From Burkholderiaceae bacterium (GTDB lineage: Bacteria; Pseudomonadota; Gammaproteobacteria; Burkholderiales; Burkholderiaceae_B), in the NCBI GenBank assembly GCA_021208885.1, contig JAJOJF010000030.1, positions 1-64,000 on the forward strand: a stretch of DNA of 64,000 nucleotides, in the 5' to 3' direction. Made by a program: the position numbers and the translations under genes. Under the pieces are notes generated by a model that was given only the letters and a program-made list of their open reading frames with translations, was not told the DNA's origin and did no database searches. Each line of letters opens with the position of its first letter. Within the stretch, counting starts at the first letter, position 1. Below, piece by piece: positions 8,906-16,103 of the stretch.

Positions 8906-9880
8906 ATGAACCTGCCTGATTACTACGCCGTTTTAGGCGTCGATAAAACCGCGAGTGCTGATGAAATCAAGAAGTCTTATCGGCGCCTGGCCAGAAAGTA
9001 TCACCCTGACATCAGCAAAGAGTCTGACGCGGCCCAGCGCATGACAGAACTCAATGAAGCCAATGCTGTGCTGTCAGATCCGGCCAAACGAGCGGTCTAT
9101 GACCAGATTGGCCATAAGGCTTGGGCCATGGGTGCTCGCAGCGTGGATGATGTCAGGCCACCACCTGGCTATCAGCAGCAATATCGTCATGCTGAAGAGT
9201 CGGGTGGATTCGATCAGGGGAGAAGCGAGTTCTTCGAGGAGATGTTTGGCAGAACTGCCCGGGAACGCTCGCGTTATGAAGATTTCCGCGGTGGGCAGGG
9301 CCCGGCACAATGGGATGGCCAGGATCAGCATGCCGATATCACCTTGACGCTCGAACAAGCCTACGCCGGCACAAAAACCGCCTTGCAGCTAACGGGCTAC
9401 GAGGTCAACGCGCAGGGCCACGTCATCCCTAAAACCCGCATGCTTGATGTCTCCATTCCGATTGGGGTGACACAAGGTCAGTTAATTCGGTTAGCAGGTC
9501 AGGGCGGGCCTGGGTTTGGGGGCGGCAAACCGGGTGATCTGTATCTACGAGTGCACATTGAGGTGCCAGAGGGTTGGCAGATCGAAGGGCGTGATGTCAC
9601 GATGCCGGTGTTTGTGGCACCTTGGGAGGCCGCACTCGGAGCGGAGATCGTGGCCAAGACCCCGGCGGGTTCGCTGGCGGTCAATGTGCCGGCAGGGTCA
9701 GTCGCTGGCCGGCGGTTGCGTCTTCGTGGCAAAGGCATCCCGGCAAGCAAGTCCTCTGCAGCGGGGGACCTCATGCTTGAACTGAAGATCGCTGTGCCAG
9801 GGGCAGTGACCGACCAACAAAAGCAAGCGTGGCAGGCGTTAGCCGACGCTTATCCGGGCTTTGAGCCGCGGCAACGTTAA
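8906..9880 (+). CDS. cbpA: DnaJ-class co-chaperone CbpA
   Basis: 324 residues. J domain at about 5-70 with HPD at 33-35, a Gly/Phe-rich linker, no Cys-rich zinc finger, and two C-terminal peptide-binding beta domains (about 145-315, with DVSIPIGVTQGQLIRLAGQG and GDLYLRVHIEVPE). This is the CbpA (curved-DNA-binding DnaJ paralogue) layout: it stimulates DnaK and can associate with the nucleoid. The modulator gene cbpM follows 12 bp later, which supports the assignment. Confidence 0.92.
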   Translation: MNLPDYYAVLGVDKTASADEIKKSYRRLARKYHPDISKESDAAQRMTELNEANAVLSDPAKRAVYDQIGHKAWAMGARSVDDVRPPPGYQQQYRHAEESGGFDQGRSEFFEEMFGRTARERSRYEDFRGGQGPAQWDGQDQHADITLTLEQAYAGTKTALQLTGYEVNAQGHVIPKTRMLDVSIPIGVTQGQLIRLAGQGGPGFGGGKPGDLYLRVHIEVPEGWQIEGRDVTMPVFVAPWEAALGAEIVAKTPAGSLAVNVPAGSVAGRRLRLRGKGIPASKSSAAGDLMLELKIAVPGAVTDQQKQAWQALADAYPGFEPRQR

Positions 9881-9892
9881 GAGGAGGGCGTC

Positions 9893-10213
9893 ATGAGCCA
9901 ATACCAGACCAACCCGGCACCATCAGACCCTCAGGTGTTTGACGATGACTTGCTCGAACTACAAGAGGTTGCACGGATTTGTTGTGTGAACTTGGCGTGG
10001 CTGCATGAGCGCATCGAGCAACAGGTGATCGAGCCGATTGCGCGCGAGAGTCACTATTACTTCACCAGTGCCACCGTCACCCGCATTCAGCGTGTGGTGC
10101 AGGTTGAGCGCACCTACGATGCAGACCCACAGCTCGCGGCCTTGGTAGCCGACCTGACTGAAGAGGTGCAGGCCCTGCGCCAGCAGATCAAGCGATTGTC
10201 AGCCAGCGACTGA
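9893..10213 (+). CDS. cbpM: CbpM-type chaperone modulator
   Basis: 106 residues, MerR-HTH-like fold as in CbpM: an N-terminal helix-turn-helix-like portion (residues about 20-70 with VARICCVNLAWLHERIEQQ) and a C-terminal coiled helix rich in Glu/Gln/Arg. CbpM binds the J domain of CbpA and inhibits its co-chaperone and DNA-binding activity. A strong GAGGAGG ribosome-binding site lies upstream, and the 12-bp spacing from cbpA indicates one transcript. Confidence 0.85.
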   Translation: MSQYQTNPAPSDPQVFDDDLLELQEVARICCVNLAWLHERIEQQVIEPIARESHYYFTSATVTRIQRVVQVERTYDADPQLAALVADLTEEVQALRQQIKRLSASD

Positions 10214-10361
10214 ACCGGATCAGAGAGATTTAGCGATGGCTGCTGCCTGTAGCGATCGCTGTTAATTGACGTTGGCTACTGCTGGCTACCGTTGGCTGCT
10301 GTCACCATTTTGGTTGCAGTAAGCTAAGCCCGTCAACTCCACTGATACCAAAGGCTAACCG

Positions 10362-10811
10362 ATGCGCCAAGCGATGAACCATTCGACTCACCAAGCCTTG
10401 AATCACCCCATCAAAGAATCAAAAACATCGCACACTGCAAAACATTGCAGGGCGTGGGCAATGGGGCTGAGACAGATCAAAGCAGTGGTGTGCTTGCTTG
10501 GCGGGCTCGGTCTATCAGGCCTGCCCGTTCTGTCTGGCATGCTGTCGACAGCAATCGCTGCGCCACCGCCACAGCCGCTCATTCGTGATGGCAGTTGTCC
10601 GTCAGGCTATTACGCCAGCGGTAACTATTGCGTGCCTGGATCAAATGCCCGATTCGCGATTGAACGCAATGGATCTTGTCCGAGTGGCTACTATGCCAGT
10701 GGCAACTATTGTGTGGCATCGTCTAACAGTAGCAAGACCGTGATCCATCGCTCGGGATCATGCCCGAGCGGTTACTACGCAAGTGGCAAATATTGTGTCT
10801 CGAGTCGGTAG
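10362..10811 (+). CDS. Secreted protein with three GSCPSGYYASGxYC repeats
   Basis: 149 residues. A long basic leader precedes a hydrophobic signal segment (about residues 40-67, ending near TAIAAPP). The mature part is three near-identical 14-residue units at about 77-90, 104-117 and 132-145, each with two Cys, joined by linkers of 13-14 residues. The paired cysteines suggest one disulfide per unit, so the protein probably acts outside the cytoplasm. I do not know a function; similar short Cys-repeat secreted proteins are common and uncharacterised. AAAGG precedes the ATG. The 148 bp before it contain a GCTACTGCTGGCTACCG-type imperfect repeat and no gene. Confidence 0.65.
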   Translation: MRQAMNHSTHQALNHPIKESKTSHTAKHCRAWAMGLRQIKAVVCLLGGLGLSGLPVLSGMLSTAIAAPPPQPLIRDGSCPSGYYASGNYCVPGSNARFAIERNGSCPSGYYASGNYCVASSNSSKTVIHRSGSCPSGYYASGKYCVSSR

Positions 10812-10886
10812 AGCCAGTGGCTAGTCACCAATAACGTCGAATCAATAGCCACGAAAGCCAATAGCCTTGTTTTAGAGTCGCCTTGC

Positions 10887-11489
10887 ATGAAACCCGTACT
10901 CAACGCACCCGAAGAAATATGTCAGCAGATCTGGAAGGAGCTTGTGCGTGCCACACATGATCGCCACCATGCCTGGCGCACGCCGGTGTTGGCCACGGCA
11001 GGTGGTGATGGCATGGTCAATGCCAGAACGGTGGTGTTGCGCAAGGCTAGAGAAGAAGGTGGCGGTGTGTTGGAAATCTACACCGATCGTCGCAGCCCCA
11101 AGGTGGCTGAAGTCGTTCGCCAGCCATCGGCTTGTTTGGTGTTTTGGAGTCCGAGGTTGAAATGGCAGTTGCGCGCACGGGTTGATTTGTCAGTTCAAAC
11201 TGACGGGCCCTACGTTGAATCGCTATGGCAAATGGTGAAACAAACCAGGGCAGTGGGCGATTATCTGGGATTCTTGCCGCCAGGAGAGCCGATGCCGGAA
11301 CCAAGGTCATTTGACGCAACCACGACGTTAAATGCCGAGGACGCTGTGCTATCAGTTAATAACGAACAAGCAAACTATTTCGCCGTGCTGACTGCTCAAG
11401 TCAAAGAGATCGATTGGCTTGAGCTTGGGCCTGATCAGCATCGGCGAGCGAAGATTGCGGGTAATCAGTGGCAGTGGGTCAAGCCGTGA
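10887..11489 (+). CDS. PNPOx-like FMN-binding flavoprotein
   Basis: 200 residues with the split-barrel fold of pyridoxine 5'-phosphate oxidase-like proteins: VNARTVVLRK then IYTDRRSPKVAEV and CLVFWSPRLKWQLRARV, which match the FMN-phosphate-binding parts of PdxH. The usual PdxH C-terminal motif with RxHDR is absent; the protein ends in HRRAKIAGNQWQWVKP. It belongs to the PdxH-related family of uncertain substrate rather than being a sure pyridoxal-phosphate enzyme. It is a stand-alone gene followed by a strong hairpin. Confidence 0.72.
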   Translation: MKPVLNAPEEICQQIWKELVRATHDRHHAWRTPVLATAGGDGMVNARTVVLRKAREEGGGVLEIYTDRRSPKVAEVVRQPSACLVFWSPRLKWQLRARVDLSVQTDGPYVESLWQMVKQTRAVGDYLGFLPPGEPMPEPRSFDATTTLNAEDAVLSVNNEQANYFAVLTAQVKEIDWLELGPDQHRRAKIAGNQWQWVKP

Positions 11490-11505
11490 GCGTGACAGTT
11501 TGGTG

Positions 11506-11545
11506 GCAGCAAACCGCTCAGAAACTTGTCTACACGGTTTGCTGC
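11506..11545. terminator. 11-bp stem-loop after the PNPOx-like gene
   Basis: GCAGCAAACCG (11506-11516) and CGGTTTGCTGC (11535-11545) form a perfect stem with an 18-nt loop, 17 bp after the stop at 11489 and before the convergent gene ending at 11617. There is no clear T-tract. A bidirectional terminator is the simplest reading. Confidence 0.5.
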
Positions 11546-11616
11546 GGCTGCCATCGTTGTTTAGAACGCAATTTGTTCGTCCGCTCCTGTTGCATTGGTG
11601 TACTAGGCCCTAGTGT

Positions 11617-12243
11617 CTACCAACCACAGGTTTGGCGTAGCGGGGCAATTGCATTTTGAAGGCCGGTCGTATCAAAAACCGCGGTGACTGGCGACTCACT
11701 GTAGGGAGTGACCTGTGCCACAAAACTGTTGTGTTGCATCAGCGTTTGGATGAAATCAACTGGGTTGCCTGGAAAGAAAGTTGCCTTGGCGTCAGTTGAC
11801 AGGTTCCAGTATTGAGTCTGCGCTTTCAGGTTGCCAACGCGGCTAATGACTTCTGCTTCGCTGCCCAGAAAATCTTCCCAATCAATGTAGAGGTTGGTTT
11901 GATTGCTCTGGCAACGAATAATCAGCACGATCTCGTCACCAAGGTGTGGCCTGCCCTGGTCCGCGACTAATGCCAACACCACGGTTCGAGTGTCGTCGAT
12001 CGGGTTGGTTTGGTCAGCGATTTCCCATTTGCCCACACCTTGCGAAGGCACAGGGTTGGCCTGTGGTGCATTAAGTCCTTGTTGTCGAGCCAGTTGATCA
12101 AAACAGTCCAGGCGCTCAAGATTGCCCTGAATTGCTGCGCAAGTAGCAATCTGTTTGTCTAGTGATTGAGCGTTTGCGTTTGGCGCAACCAGGGACAAAC
12201 AAAGCGAGAGTGACAGCGAGAAAGCCAAACCGACAGATTTCAT
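11617..12243 (-). CDS. TagO/VasI-like periplasmic protein
   Basis: 208 residues with a typical signal peptide ending near ANAQS. After it comes ATCAAIQGNLERLDCFDQLA, the start seen in VasI/TagO (type VI secretion-associated) and related periplasmic proteins, then KWEIADQTNPIDDTRTVVLAL and a beta-rich remainder. No other type VI genes are in the window, so a secretion role cannot be claimed. The family also occurs in isolation. GGAG lies correctly before the ATG. It is divergent from the hydrolase gene at 12402, with a palindrome between. Confidence 0.6.
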   Translation of the reverse strand: MKSVGLAFSLSLSLCLSLVAPNANAQSLDKQIATCAAIQGNLERLDCFDQLARQQGLNAPQANPVPSQGVGKWEIADQTNPIDDTRTVVLALVADQGRPHLGDEIVLIIRCQSNQTNLYIDWEDFLGSEAEVISRVGNLKAQTQYWNLSTDAKATFFPGNPVDFIQTLMQHNSFVAQVTPYSESPVTAVFDTTGLQNAIAPLRQTCGW

Positions 12244-12314
12244 GATTGCTCCAAAATGGGTTTCAATATGCCGATGATTCTAGAGCTGATAACTACTGCA
12301 AGTAACTAAGTCAA

Positions 12315-12333
12315 TTTTACGGTTACCGTAAAA
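12315..12333. promoter_or_regulatory. 19-bp palindrome, possible operator
   Basis: TTTTACGGT-T-ACCGTAAAA is a perfect inverted repeat with 9-bp arms and a 1-bp centre. It lies 72 bp from the TagO-like start and 69 bp from the hydrolase start, i.e. midway in a divergent intergenic region, where a dimeric repressor or activator would bind. No regulator gene is adjacent. Confidence 0.55.
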
Positions 12334-12401
12334 CAACATTAAAGCGAGAGCCTTGTGAATGGTGGCCAACTCGCGGGCAAACACGAGGCAAATACCAGCC
12401 C

Positions 12402-13031
12402 ATGCAACAAAACCTGAACACCCCAAACAAGATCTTTTACTTGCCTGGTAGAGGAGGTCAACTGACCGCGGGTCTGGGACAAGCTCTGCTAGAGCGAGGT
12501 TTGGAGGTACAAGGGCGCGAAACCCGTGGCGAGTTCAACCAGCTGTCCTTCGCGCAGCAGGTCGGTCTTGTCGCCAGTGATCTGCAAGCCGGTTTCTGGG
12601 ACAAGCGTTCGCACGTGATTGCCAATTCATTCGGCGCGTATTTGTTCTTGCACGCACAGACGATGCTGCCGCCTAACCCGGGCCGGGTTTTGTTGTTGTC
12701 GCCGATTGTTGGTGAATTTGCGAATGAAGAGACACAGACATTCTTTAGTCCACCGTACCCTAAGCGTTTGATGGAATTCGCCACAGCAAAAAAGTTTCCA
12801 TCGCCCAGAAATGCGCAGATCCACGTTGGTGAACTTGATTGGCAAAGCTTGCCAGACAATGTTGAACAGTTTGGCTTGCTCACCAACATCCCGGTGAAGG
12901 TAGTGCCTGGTGCCGGGCACATGCTGCCCAAACAATATGTGGCTAGTGTGCTAGATGATTGGCTTTCGGGTCGTTTGCCAGCGGTGGTGTCTGACCAGAA
13001 ACAGGAGCCAAATGAGCCAGAGGTGTTTTGA
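12402..13031 (+). CDS. Small alpha/beta hydrolase
   Basis: 209 residues. The start KIFYLPGRGGQLTAGLGQAL is a typical first strand with an oxyanion turn. The nucleophile elbow appears as ANSFGAYL (Ser in a slightly divergent GxSxG). Later motifs include VGELDWQSLP (probable acid residue) and VVPGAGHMLP with the catalytic His. All three triad members seem present. The substrate is unknown. The last 20 residues are a hydrophilic, probably disordered tail. It is a single gene, cytoplasmic, with no signal peptide. Confidence 0.6.
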   Translation: MQQNLNTPNKIFYLPGRGGQLTAGLGQALLERGLEVQGRETRGEFNQLSFAQQVGLVASDLQAGFWDKRSHVIANSFGAYLFLHAQTMLPPNPGRVLLLSPIVGEFANEETQTFFSPPYPKRLMEFATAKKFPSPRNAQIHVGELDWQSLPDNVEQFGLLTNIPVKVVPGAGHMLPKQYVASVLDDWLSGRLPAVVSDQKQEPNEPEVF

Positions 13032-13110
13032 GTGAAAAAACGAGCGGATTTGCTGTTGCCCAGCGGCAGCGTTAGCCACCGCCAGGTTTGACCTACAACC
13101 AAAAACCCAA

Positions 13111-14349
13111 TTAATCCATGCGTTCTAAATTCAGCAATTCCTTCAATGCCTCGTGTCTGCCCCATGCCCAGGACAAGAGGCTAAACGGTGTCACGTAGCT
13201 TGCAAATATCGCCGGGATGAACATGATGTATGCAGGTGCCGCAAAATCAGGATCAAGGCACCATGACCCAAAAAATGGCGGCAAATCGTCTGACTCCAAT
13301 TCCCAGCGGTTTAAGTCGTTCACAAACTCTGGCAAGTCAGCAGTGTCCATCTCGATTTTGAAGCGGATCTGTGCGAGCAACCCCTTGCCGTAGAGTTGGT
13401 GCTGATCATCGATTTGAATCAAGATGGTGGATTTGCCCTCGTCGAGCTCATCGTCTTTGCTCTTTAGCCACCTCGGCCCATCCTCGTCTTGCCACTCGGA
13501 ACGGTAAAAGCCATCATCGTCATCATCGTCATCATCATCCGAGTGCCCGTCAAACAAAAAGTCAGCCAATGTAGTCGGTCTCGGGTTCCACTCGAACCTG
13601 GCGATTAACCCTTGCTCATCTGCATCCGCTTCATGGCCTTGCTCGACTGACAGGTCGGCGGCTTCTTTAAAAAGGGCAGGGTCGATAGAAGGGTTTGCCT
13701 GCATTTGCTCGTCTGATAGTCCAAACCATTTGGATGGGTTGTCTATTTGTCCTGATACTAGAAAGTCGTATGCATTGGGTGAGGAGTCACTGAGATAGTG
13801 GGCCATGCCGATTGCCAGCCACACAGCAGAGCAGGCCATTGGCGCAAACACTGCCCTGACGTAGTCATCTGATTTCTCGTAGATCGTGAACTTGGCGAAG
13901 ATGATGAGTTGGTCATCAACCAGAACAGTCGACATCAGGGCGGCGTAGCGATTCCACATTCCAAGTGCTGCGAAGTTCATCAGGCCCGGCGCAGGCTTGT
14001 CAATCACACAAGAAATCATGACGGTGAACGATGGCTTGTCTGACAAGCGAGTGGTGTGCGTCACCGGCGAGATGATCGCCTTGACCTCATGGCCGTTGGC
14101 TCGGACGGTCAAGATTCGGTTGTTGTCAGCATCAGGATTAGATGTCTCGTCGACATAGGCAAGACCGTTGGCTTTGCATAGTTCGATGATGGCGGCAATG
14201 ACTGGGTTGTAGGCGTTATCTGCGGTGTCGCTATGATCACCAGTTGTTGGGCGGGTACCGATGGGGGAGTCGACATGCCGCACTGATCGGCTTACCGACT
14301 TGGCAGTCGAGCGTGCTGCTTGGGCTTGAACGTTTCGGCGTATTTGCAT
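13111..14349 (-). CDS. Uncharacterised acidic protein with a poly-Asp run
   Basis: 412 residues that I cannot assign. Residues about 55-205 look like a folded domain (alternating strands, then a hydrophobic AVWLAIGMAHYLSD helix). The middle is hydrophilic and carries nine consecutive Asp (about residue 270-280) encoded by a trinucleotide repeat. The C-terminal 60 residues include hydrophobic stretches (APAYIMFIPAIFASYVTPF) that could be a membrane segment. AGAGG precedes the ATG. There is no signal peptide and no operon partner. Confidence 0.5.
   Translation of the reverse strand: MQIRRNVQAQAARSTAKSVSRSVRHVDSPIGTRPTTGDHSDTADNAYNPVIAAIIELCKANGLAYVDETSNPDADNNRILTVRANGHEVKAIISPVTHTTRLSDKPSFTVMISCVIDKPAPGLMNFAALGMWNRYAALMSTVLVDDQLIIFAKFTIYEKSDDYVRAVFAPMACSAVWLAIGMAHYLSDSSPNAYDFLVSGQIDNPSKWFGLSDEQMQANPSIDPALFKEAADLSVEQGHEADADEQGLIARFEWNPRPTTLADFLFDGHSDDDDDDDDDGFYRSEWQDEDGPRWLKSKDDELDEGKSTILIQIDDQHQLYGKGLLAQIRFKIEMDTADLPEFVNDLNRWELESDDLPPFFGSWCLDPDFAAPAYIMFIPAIFASYVTPFSLLSWAWGRHEALKELLNLERMD
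13512..13539. repeat. Trinucleotide repeat encoding poly-Asp
   Basis: A run of CAT/CGT triplets (read as GAT/GAC codons on the minus strand) inside the acidic protein gene. Slippage here would change the Asp count without shifting the frame, so it can vary protein length but not switch the gene off. Confidence 0.7.
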
Positions 14350-14719
14350 AGAGAACCTCTAGACAGTGGAGATTTAAAGCTTGGTGTGTAGCGGCAAATA
14401 TTTGTCGCTGCTCATGAGCAAGGACTATACCGGTCAAGCTTGATGGATTCAGGGCCGGTAGGGTAAGTTTGCCCTAGTGGTTGGGGGTGGTTTTAGAGGT
14501 GGGTAGCGGATGCAAGTAGAGAAACTGTAATTCTCATGAGCATCACGGAAAAGCAGGTAATTGCTGAATGGGCAGTCTATTTTGCCGATCTTTGCACTTG
14601 GCGATGCGTGTTCGTTGGAACCATTATTTTTTACAGATTCAAGTTGTCTCAGTAGGTCAAGCGTTAAAGTGCCGAGCGATTGTCGGCGCATCTGAGATAC
14701 TCATTCAGTGTGCTTTTGG
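14350..14719. other. Gap of 370 bp without a supported gene
   Basis: Contains the promoter side of the acidic-protein gene (start 14349). An 80-codon minus-strand frame at 14449-14691 has no recognisable domain or ribosome-binding site, so I do not call it. No terminator or repeat stands out. Confidence 0.35.
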
Positions 14720-14971
14720 CTACTCACGCAGTACATTGTTCATCCTCGCTTGCCAGCGAAACCAACCAGATCTTAATGCATCGATGATATCTGCATCCTT
14801 ACTAACAGTTGTCTGGATTTGCGAGGGGCTTTTTGCAAGACACGAGAGCCAGGTCGCTTTTTAAGAGGCGGTGGCAAGCCATCAAAATCGAACAGTCTTC
14901 TCGAAATCAGCTGCGGTCCATTCGGGGTTGTCGTCTTGAATCGTTTTGGTGTCAGTCTGTTTCTCGTTCAT
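14720..14971 (-). pseudogene. BrnA-type antitoxin remnant with two compensating frameshifts
   Basis: An ATG at 14971 with a strong GGGAGG site begins a protein reading DDNPEWTAADFEKTVRF, the typical start of BrnA/DUF4415-type antitoxins. The frame then hits TGA. One base over, DGLPPPLKKRPGSR continues; after a second shift near 14820 the third frame reads TTVSKDADIIDALRSG and WQARMNNVLRE before TAG at 14720-14722. Joined, this is a full-length 83-residue antitoxin with an N-terminal acidic part and a C-terminal ribbon-helix-helix-like DNA-binding part. The +1 and -1 changes cancel. I find no BrnT toxin next to it, so it is an orphan relic or a site of two sequence errors. Confidence 0.7.
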
Positions 14972-15455
14972 ATCGTTGCACCTCCCGTTGGTTGGCTTCA
15001 AGTGTAGACCGGCGCAACGAGCAATCTGAAACGCAAGTGCCTGACTGTTCCATCTTTCGATATTGGCGTTGCTCGAGAAAGTCAGCCCAACCTTCTTTCT
15101 CATATGAGCCGTAGGCCATTGGGTAGCGCTCACTGACACGATCGGTAAACCACACAGTGTCTTCGGGTGTTGGTTTGAGTTTGGTCACAAGCTCAACTGC
15201 TCGTTGGGGCAGGCCATCCGTGTGTTCCCACATACGATGGCTGATCAAATCTCTGACTGAGTACTCGAAGCGGTTTTGGTCTGCTTGGCTTTGATCACTA
15301 ATCTGATAGTCAAATGCCAAGGTCAGTAAAGCGGGTACGTGCCAGTCGCTGTAGCCTGTGTAACAGCCAGAGCCACCCAGCAGACGAAAGTATTCATCTA
15401 TTTCAGACGTGGCAAACCAAAGCTTGGCACGACGTTTGTCATCATTTGAATGCAC
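14952..15455 (-). CDS. Uncharacterised 167-residue protein
   Basis: A GTG start at 15455 follows GGGAG. The protein is soluble and rich in Trp, Tyr and acidic residues (for example SGCYTGYSDWHVPALLTLAFDY), with no motif I recognise. The last 30 residues have a different, Cys/Ser/Arg-rich character and overlap the start of the BrnA-like remnant by 20 bp; they may reflect a shifted frame, in which case the true C-terminus is near 15045. It is divergent from the HIT-HNH-MazG-DUF2075 cluster and has its own copy of the shared palindrome 48 bp upstream. Confidence 0.45.
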   Translation of the reverse strand: MHSNDDKRRAKLWFATSEIDEYFRLLGGSGCYTGYSDWHVPALLTLAFDYQISDQSQADQNRFEYSVRDLISHRMWEHTDGLPQRAVELVTKLKPTPEDTVWFTDRVSERYPMAYGSYEKEGWADFLEQRQYRKMEQSGTCVSDCSLRRSTLEANQREVQRYERETD

Positions 15456-15502
15456 CGGTCACTCCCGCGGTACGCAAAGTCGTCAGATGGTAGCTGGTGA
15501 GG

Positions 15503-15521
15503 TGTCTCATTCGATGAGACA
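15503..15521. promoter_or_regulatory. 19-bp palindrome, copy 1
   Basis: TGTCTCATTCGATGAGACA: perfect 8-bp arms around TCG. It lies 48 bp upstream of the GTG of the minus-strand gene at 15455. A second near-identical copy is at 15663-15681, exactly 160 bp away. This suggests one regulator controlling both divergent transcripts. Confidence 0.65.
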
Positions 15522-15662
15522 GTGGCAGGGTTAATCAAAACTCCCTGAAAATAGTTTGCCAAGGGACAAAACCATGAATCGGTTACAAGATCAAGTTAGA
15601 CTCTAATTGTAGTTTAGTGACATATTGGTGGAGCACTGAATAGAAACAGTCTAGCGACCTGG

Positions 15663-15681
15663 TGACTCACTCCATGAGATA
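15663..15681. promoter_or_regulatory. 19-bp near-palindrome, copy 2
   Basis: TGACTCACTCCATGAGATA agrees with copy 1 at most positions (core CTCA-N-TC-N-ATGAG). It ends 21 bp before the ATG of the HIT gene, overlapping where the promoter or ribosome-binding region must be; a bound protein here would block expression of the four-gene cluster. Confidence 0.6.
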
Positions 15682-15702
15682 CCCGGCACTGTAAAAGTAA
15701 CC

Positions 15703-16098
15703 ATGACCGAAAAACCCTGCCCATTCTGCACCTTGCCCCAAGACCGGATCGTTGATCAAAACGATTTGGCCATGGCGATTCGTGATGGGTTTCCAGTGTC
15801 ACCTGGACACACGCTGGTGATTCCTAAACGGCATGTAGGTTCGTTCTTTGAGCTTGGTGAAGAAGAGGTTCAGGCCATGATGGGTTTGCTCAAAAAAGCC
15901 AAAGCGAATCTCGATAAAAAATTCAACCCAGACAGTTACAACATCGGTGTGAACGATGGCCCACAAGCTGGTCAGACGGTGCCGCATGTGCACATGCATC
16001 TAATCCCGCGATACCAAGGTGATGTCCAAGACCCCAGAGGCGGGGTTAGGTGGCTAATACCAGAGAAGGCGGATTATTGGTCGGACAGGGAGGGCTAG
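15703..16098 (+). CDS. HIT-family nucleotide hydrolase or transferase
   Basis: 131 residues. Begins with a Cys pair (CPFCTLPQDR), a likely zinc-binding start seen in many HIT proteins. The core has SPGHTLVIPKRHVGSFFEL, and the catalytic triad motif HVHMHLIPR is intact. HIT proteins hydrolyse or transfer nucleotidyl groups (for example diadenosine polyphosphates, AMP-lysine, ADP-sulfate). It is first in a row of four same-strand genes; the HNH start is 5 bp after its stop, so the two are co-translated. Next to nucleases and MazG, a role in processing a nucleotide signal or damage product is inferred. Confidence 0.85.
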   Translation: MTEKPCPFCTLPQDRIVDQNDLAMAIRDGFPVSPGHTLVIPKRHVGSFFELGEEEVQAMMGLLKKAKANLDKKFNPDSYNIGVNDGPQAGQTVPHVHMHLIPRYQGDVQDPRGGVRWLIPEKADYWSDREG

Positions 16099-16103
16099 TA
16101 ACC

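Noticed and set aside
14449-14691. 80-codon minus-strand frame
   Set aside because: No domain, no ribosome-binding site, odd composition.
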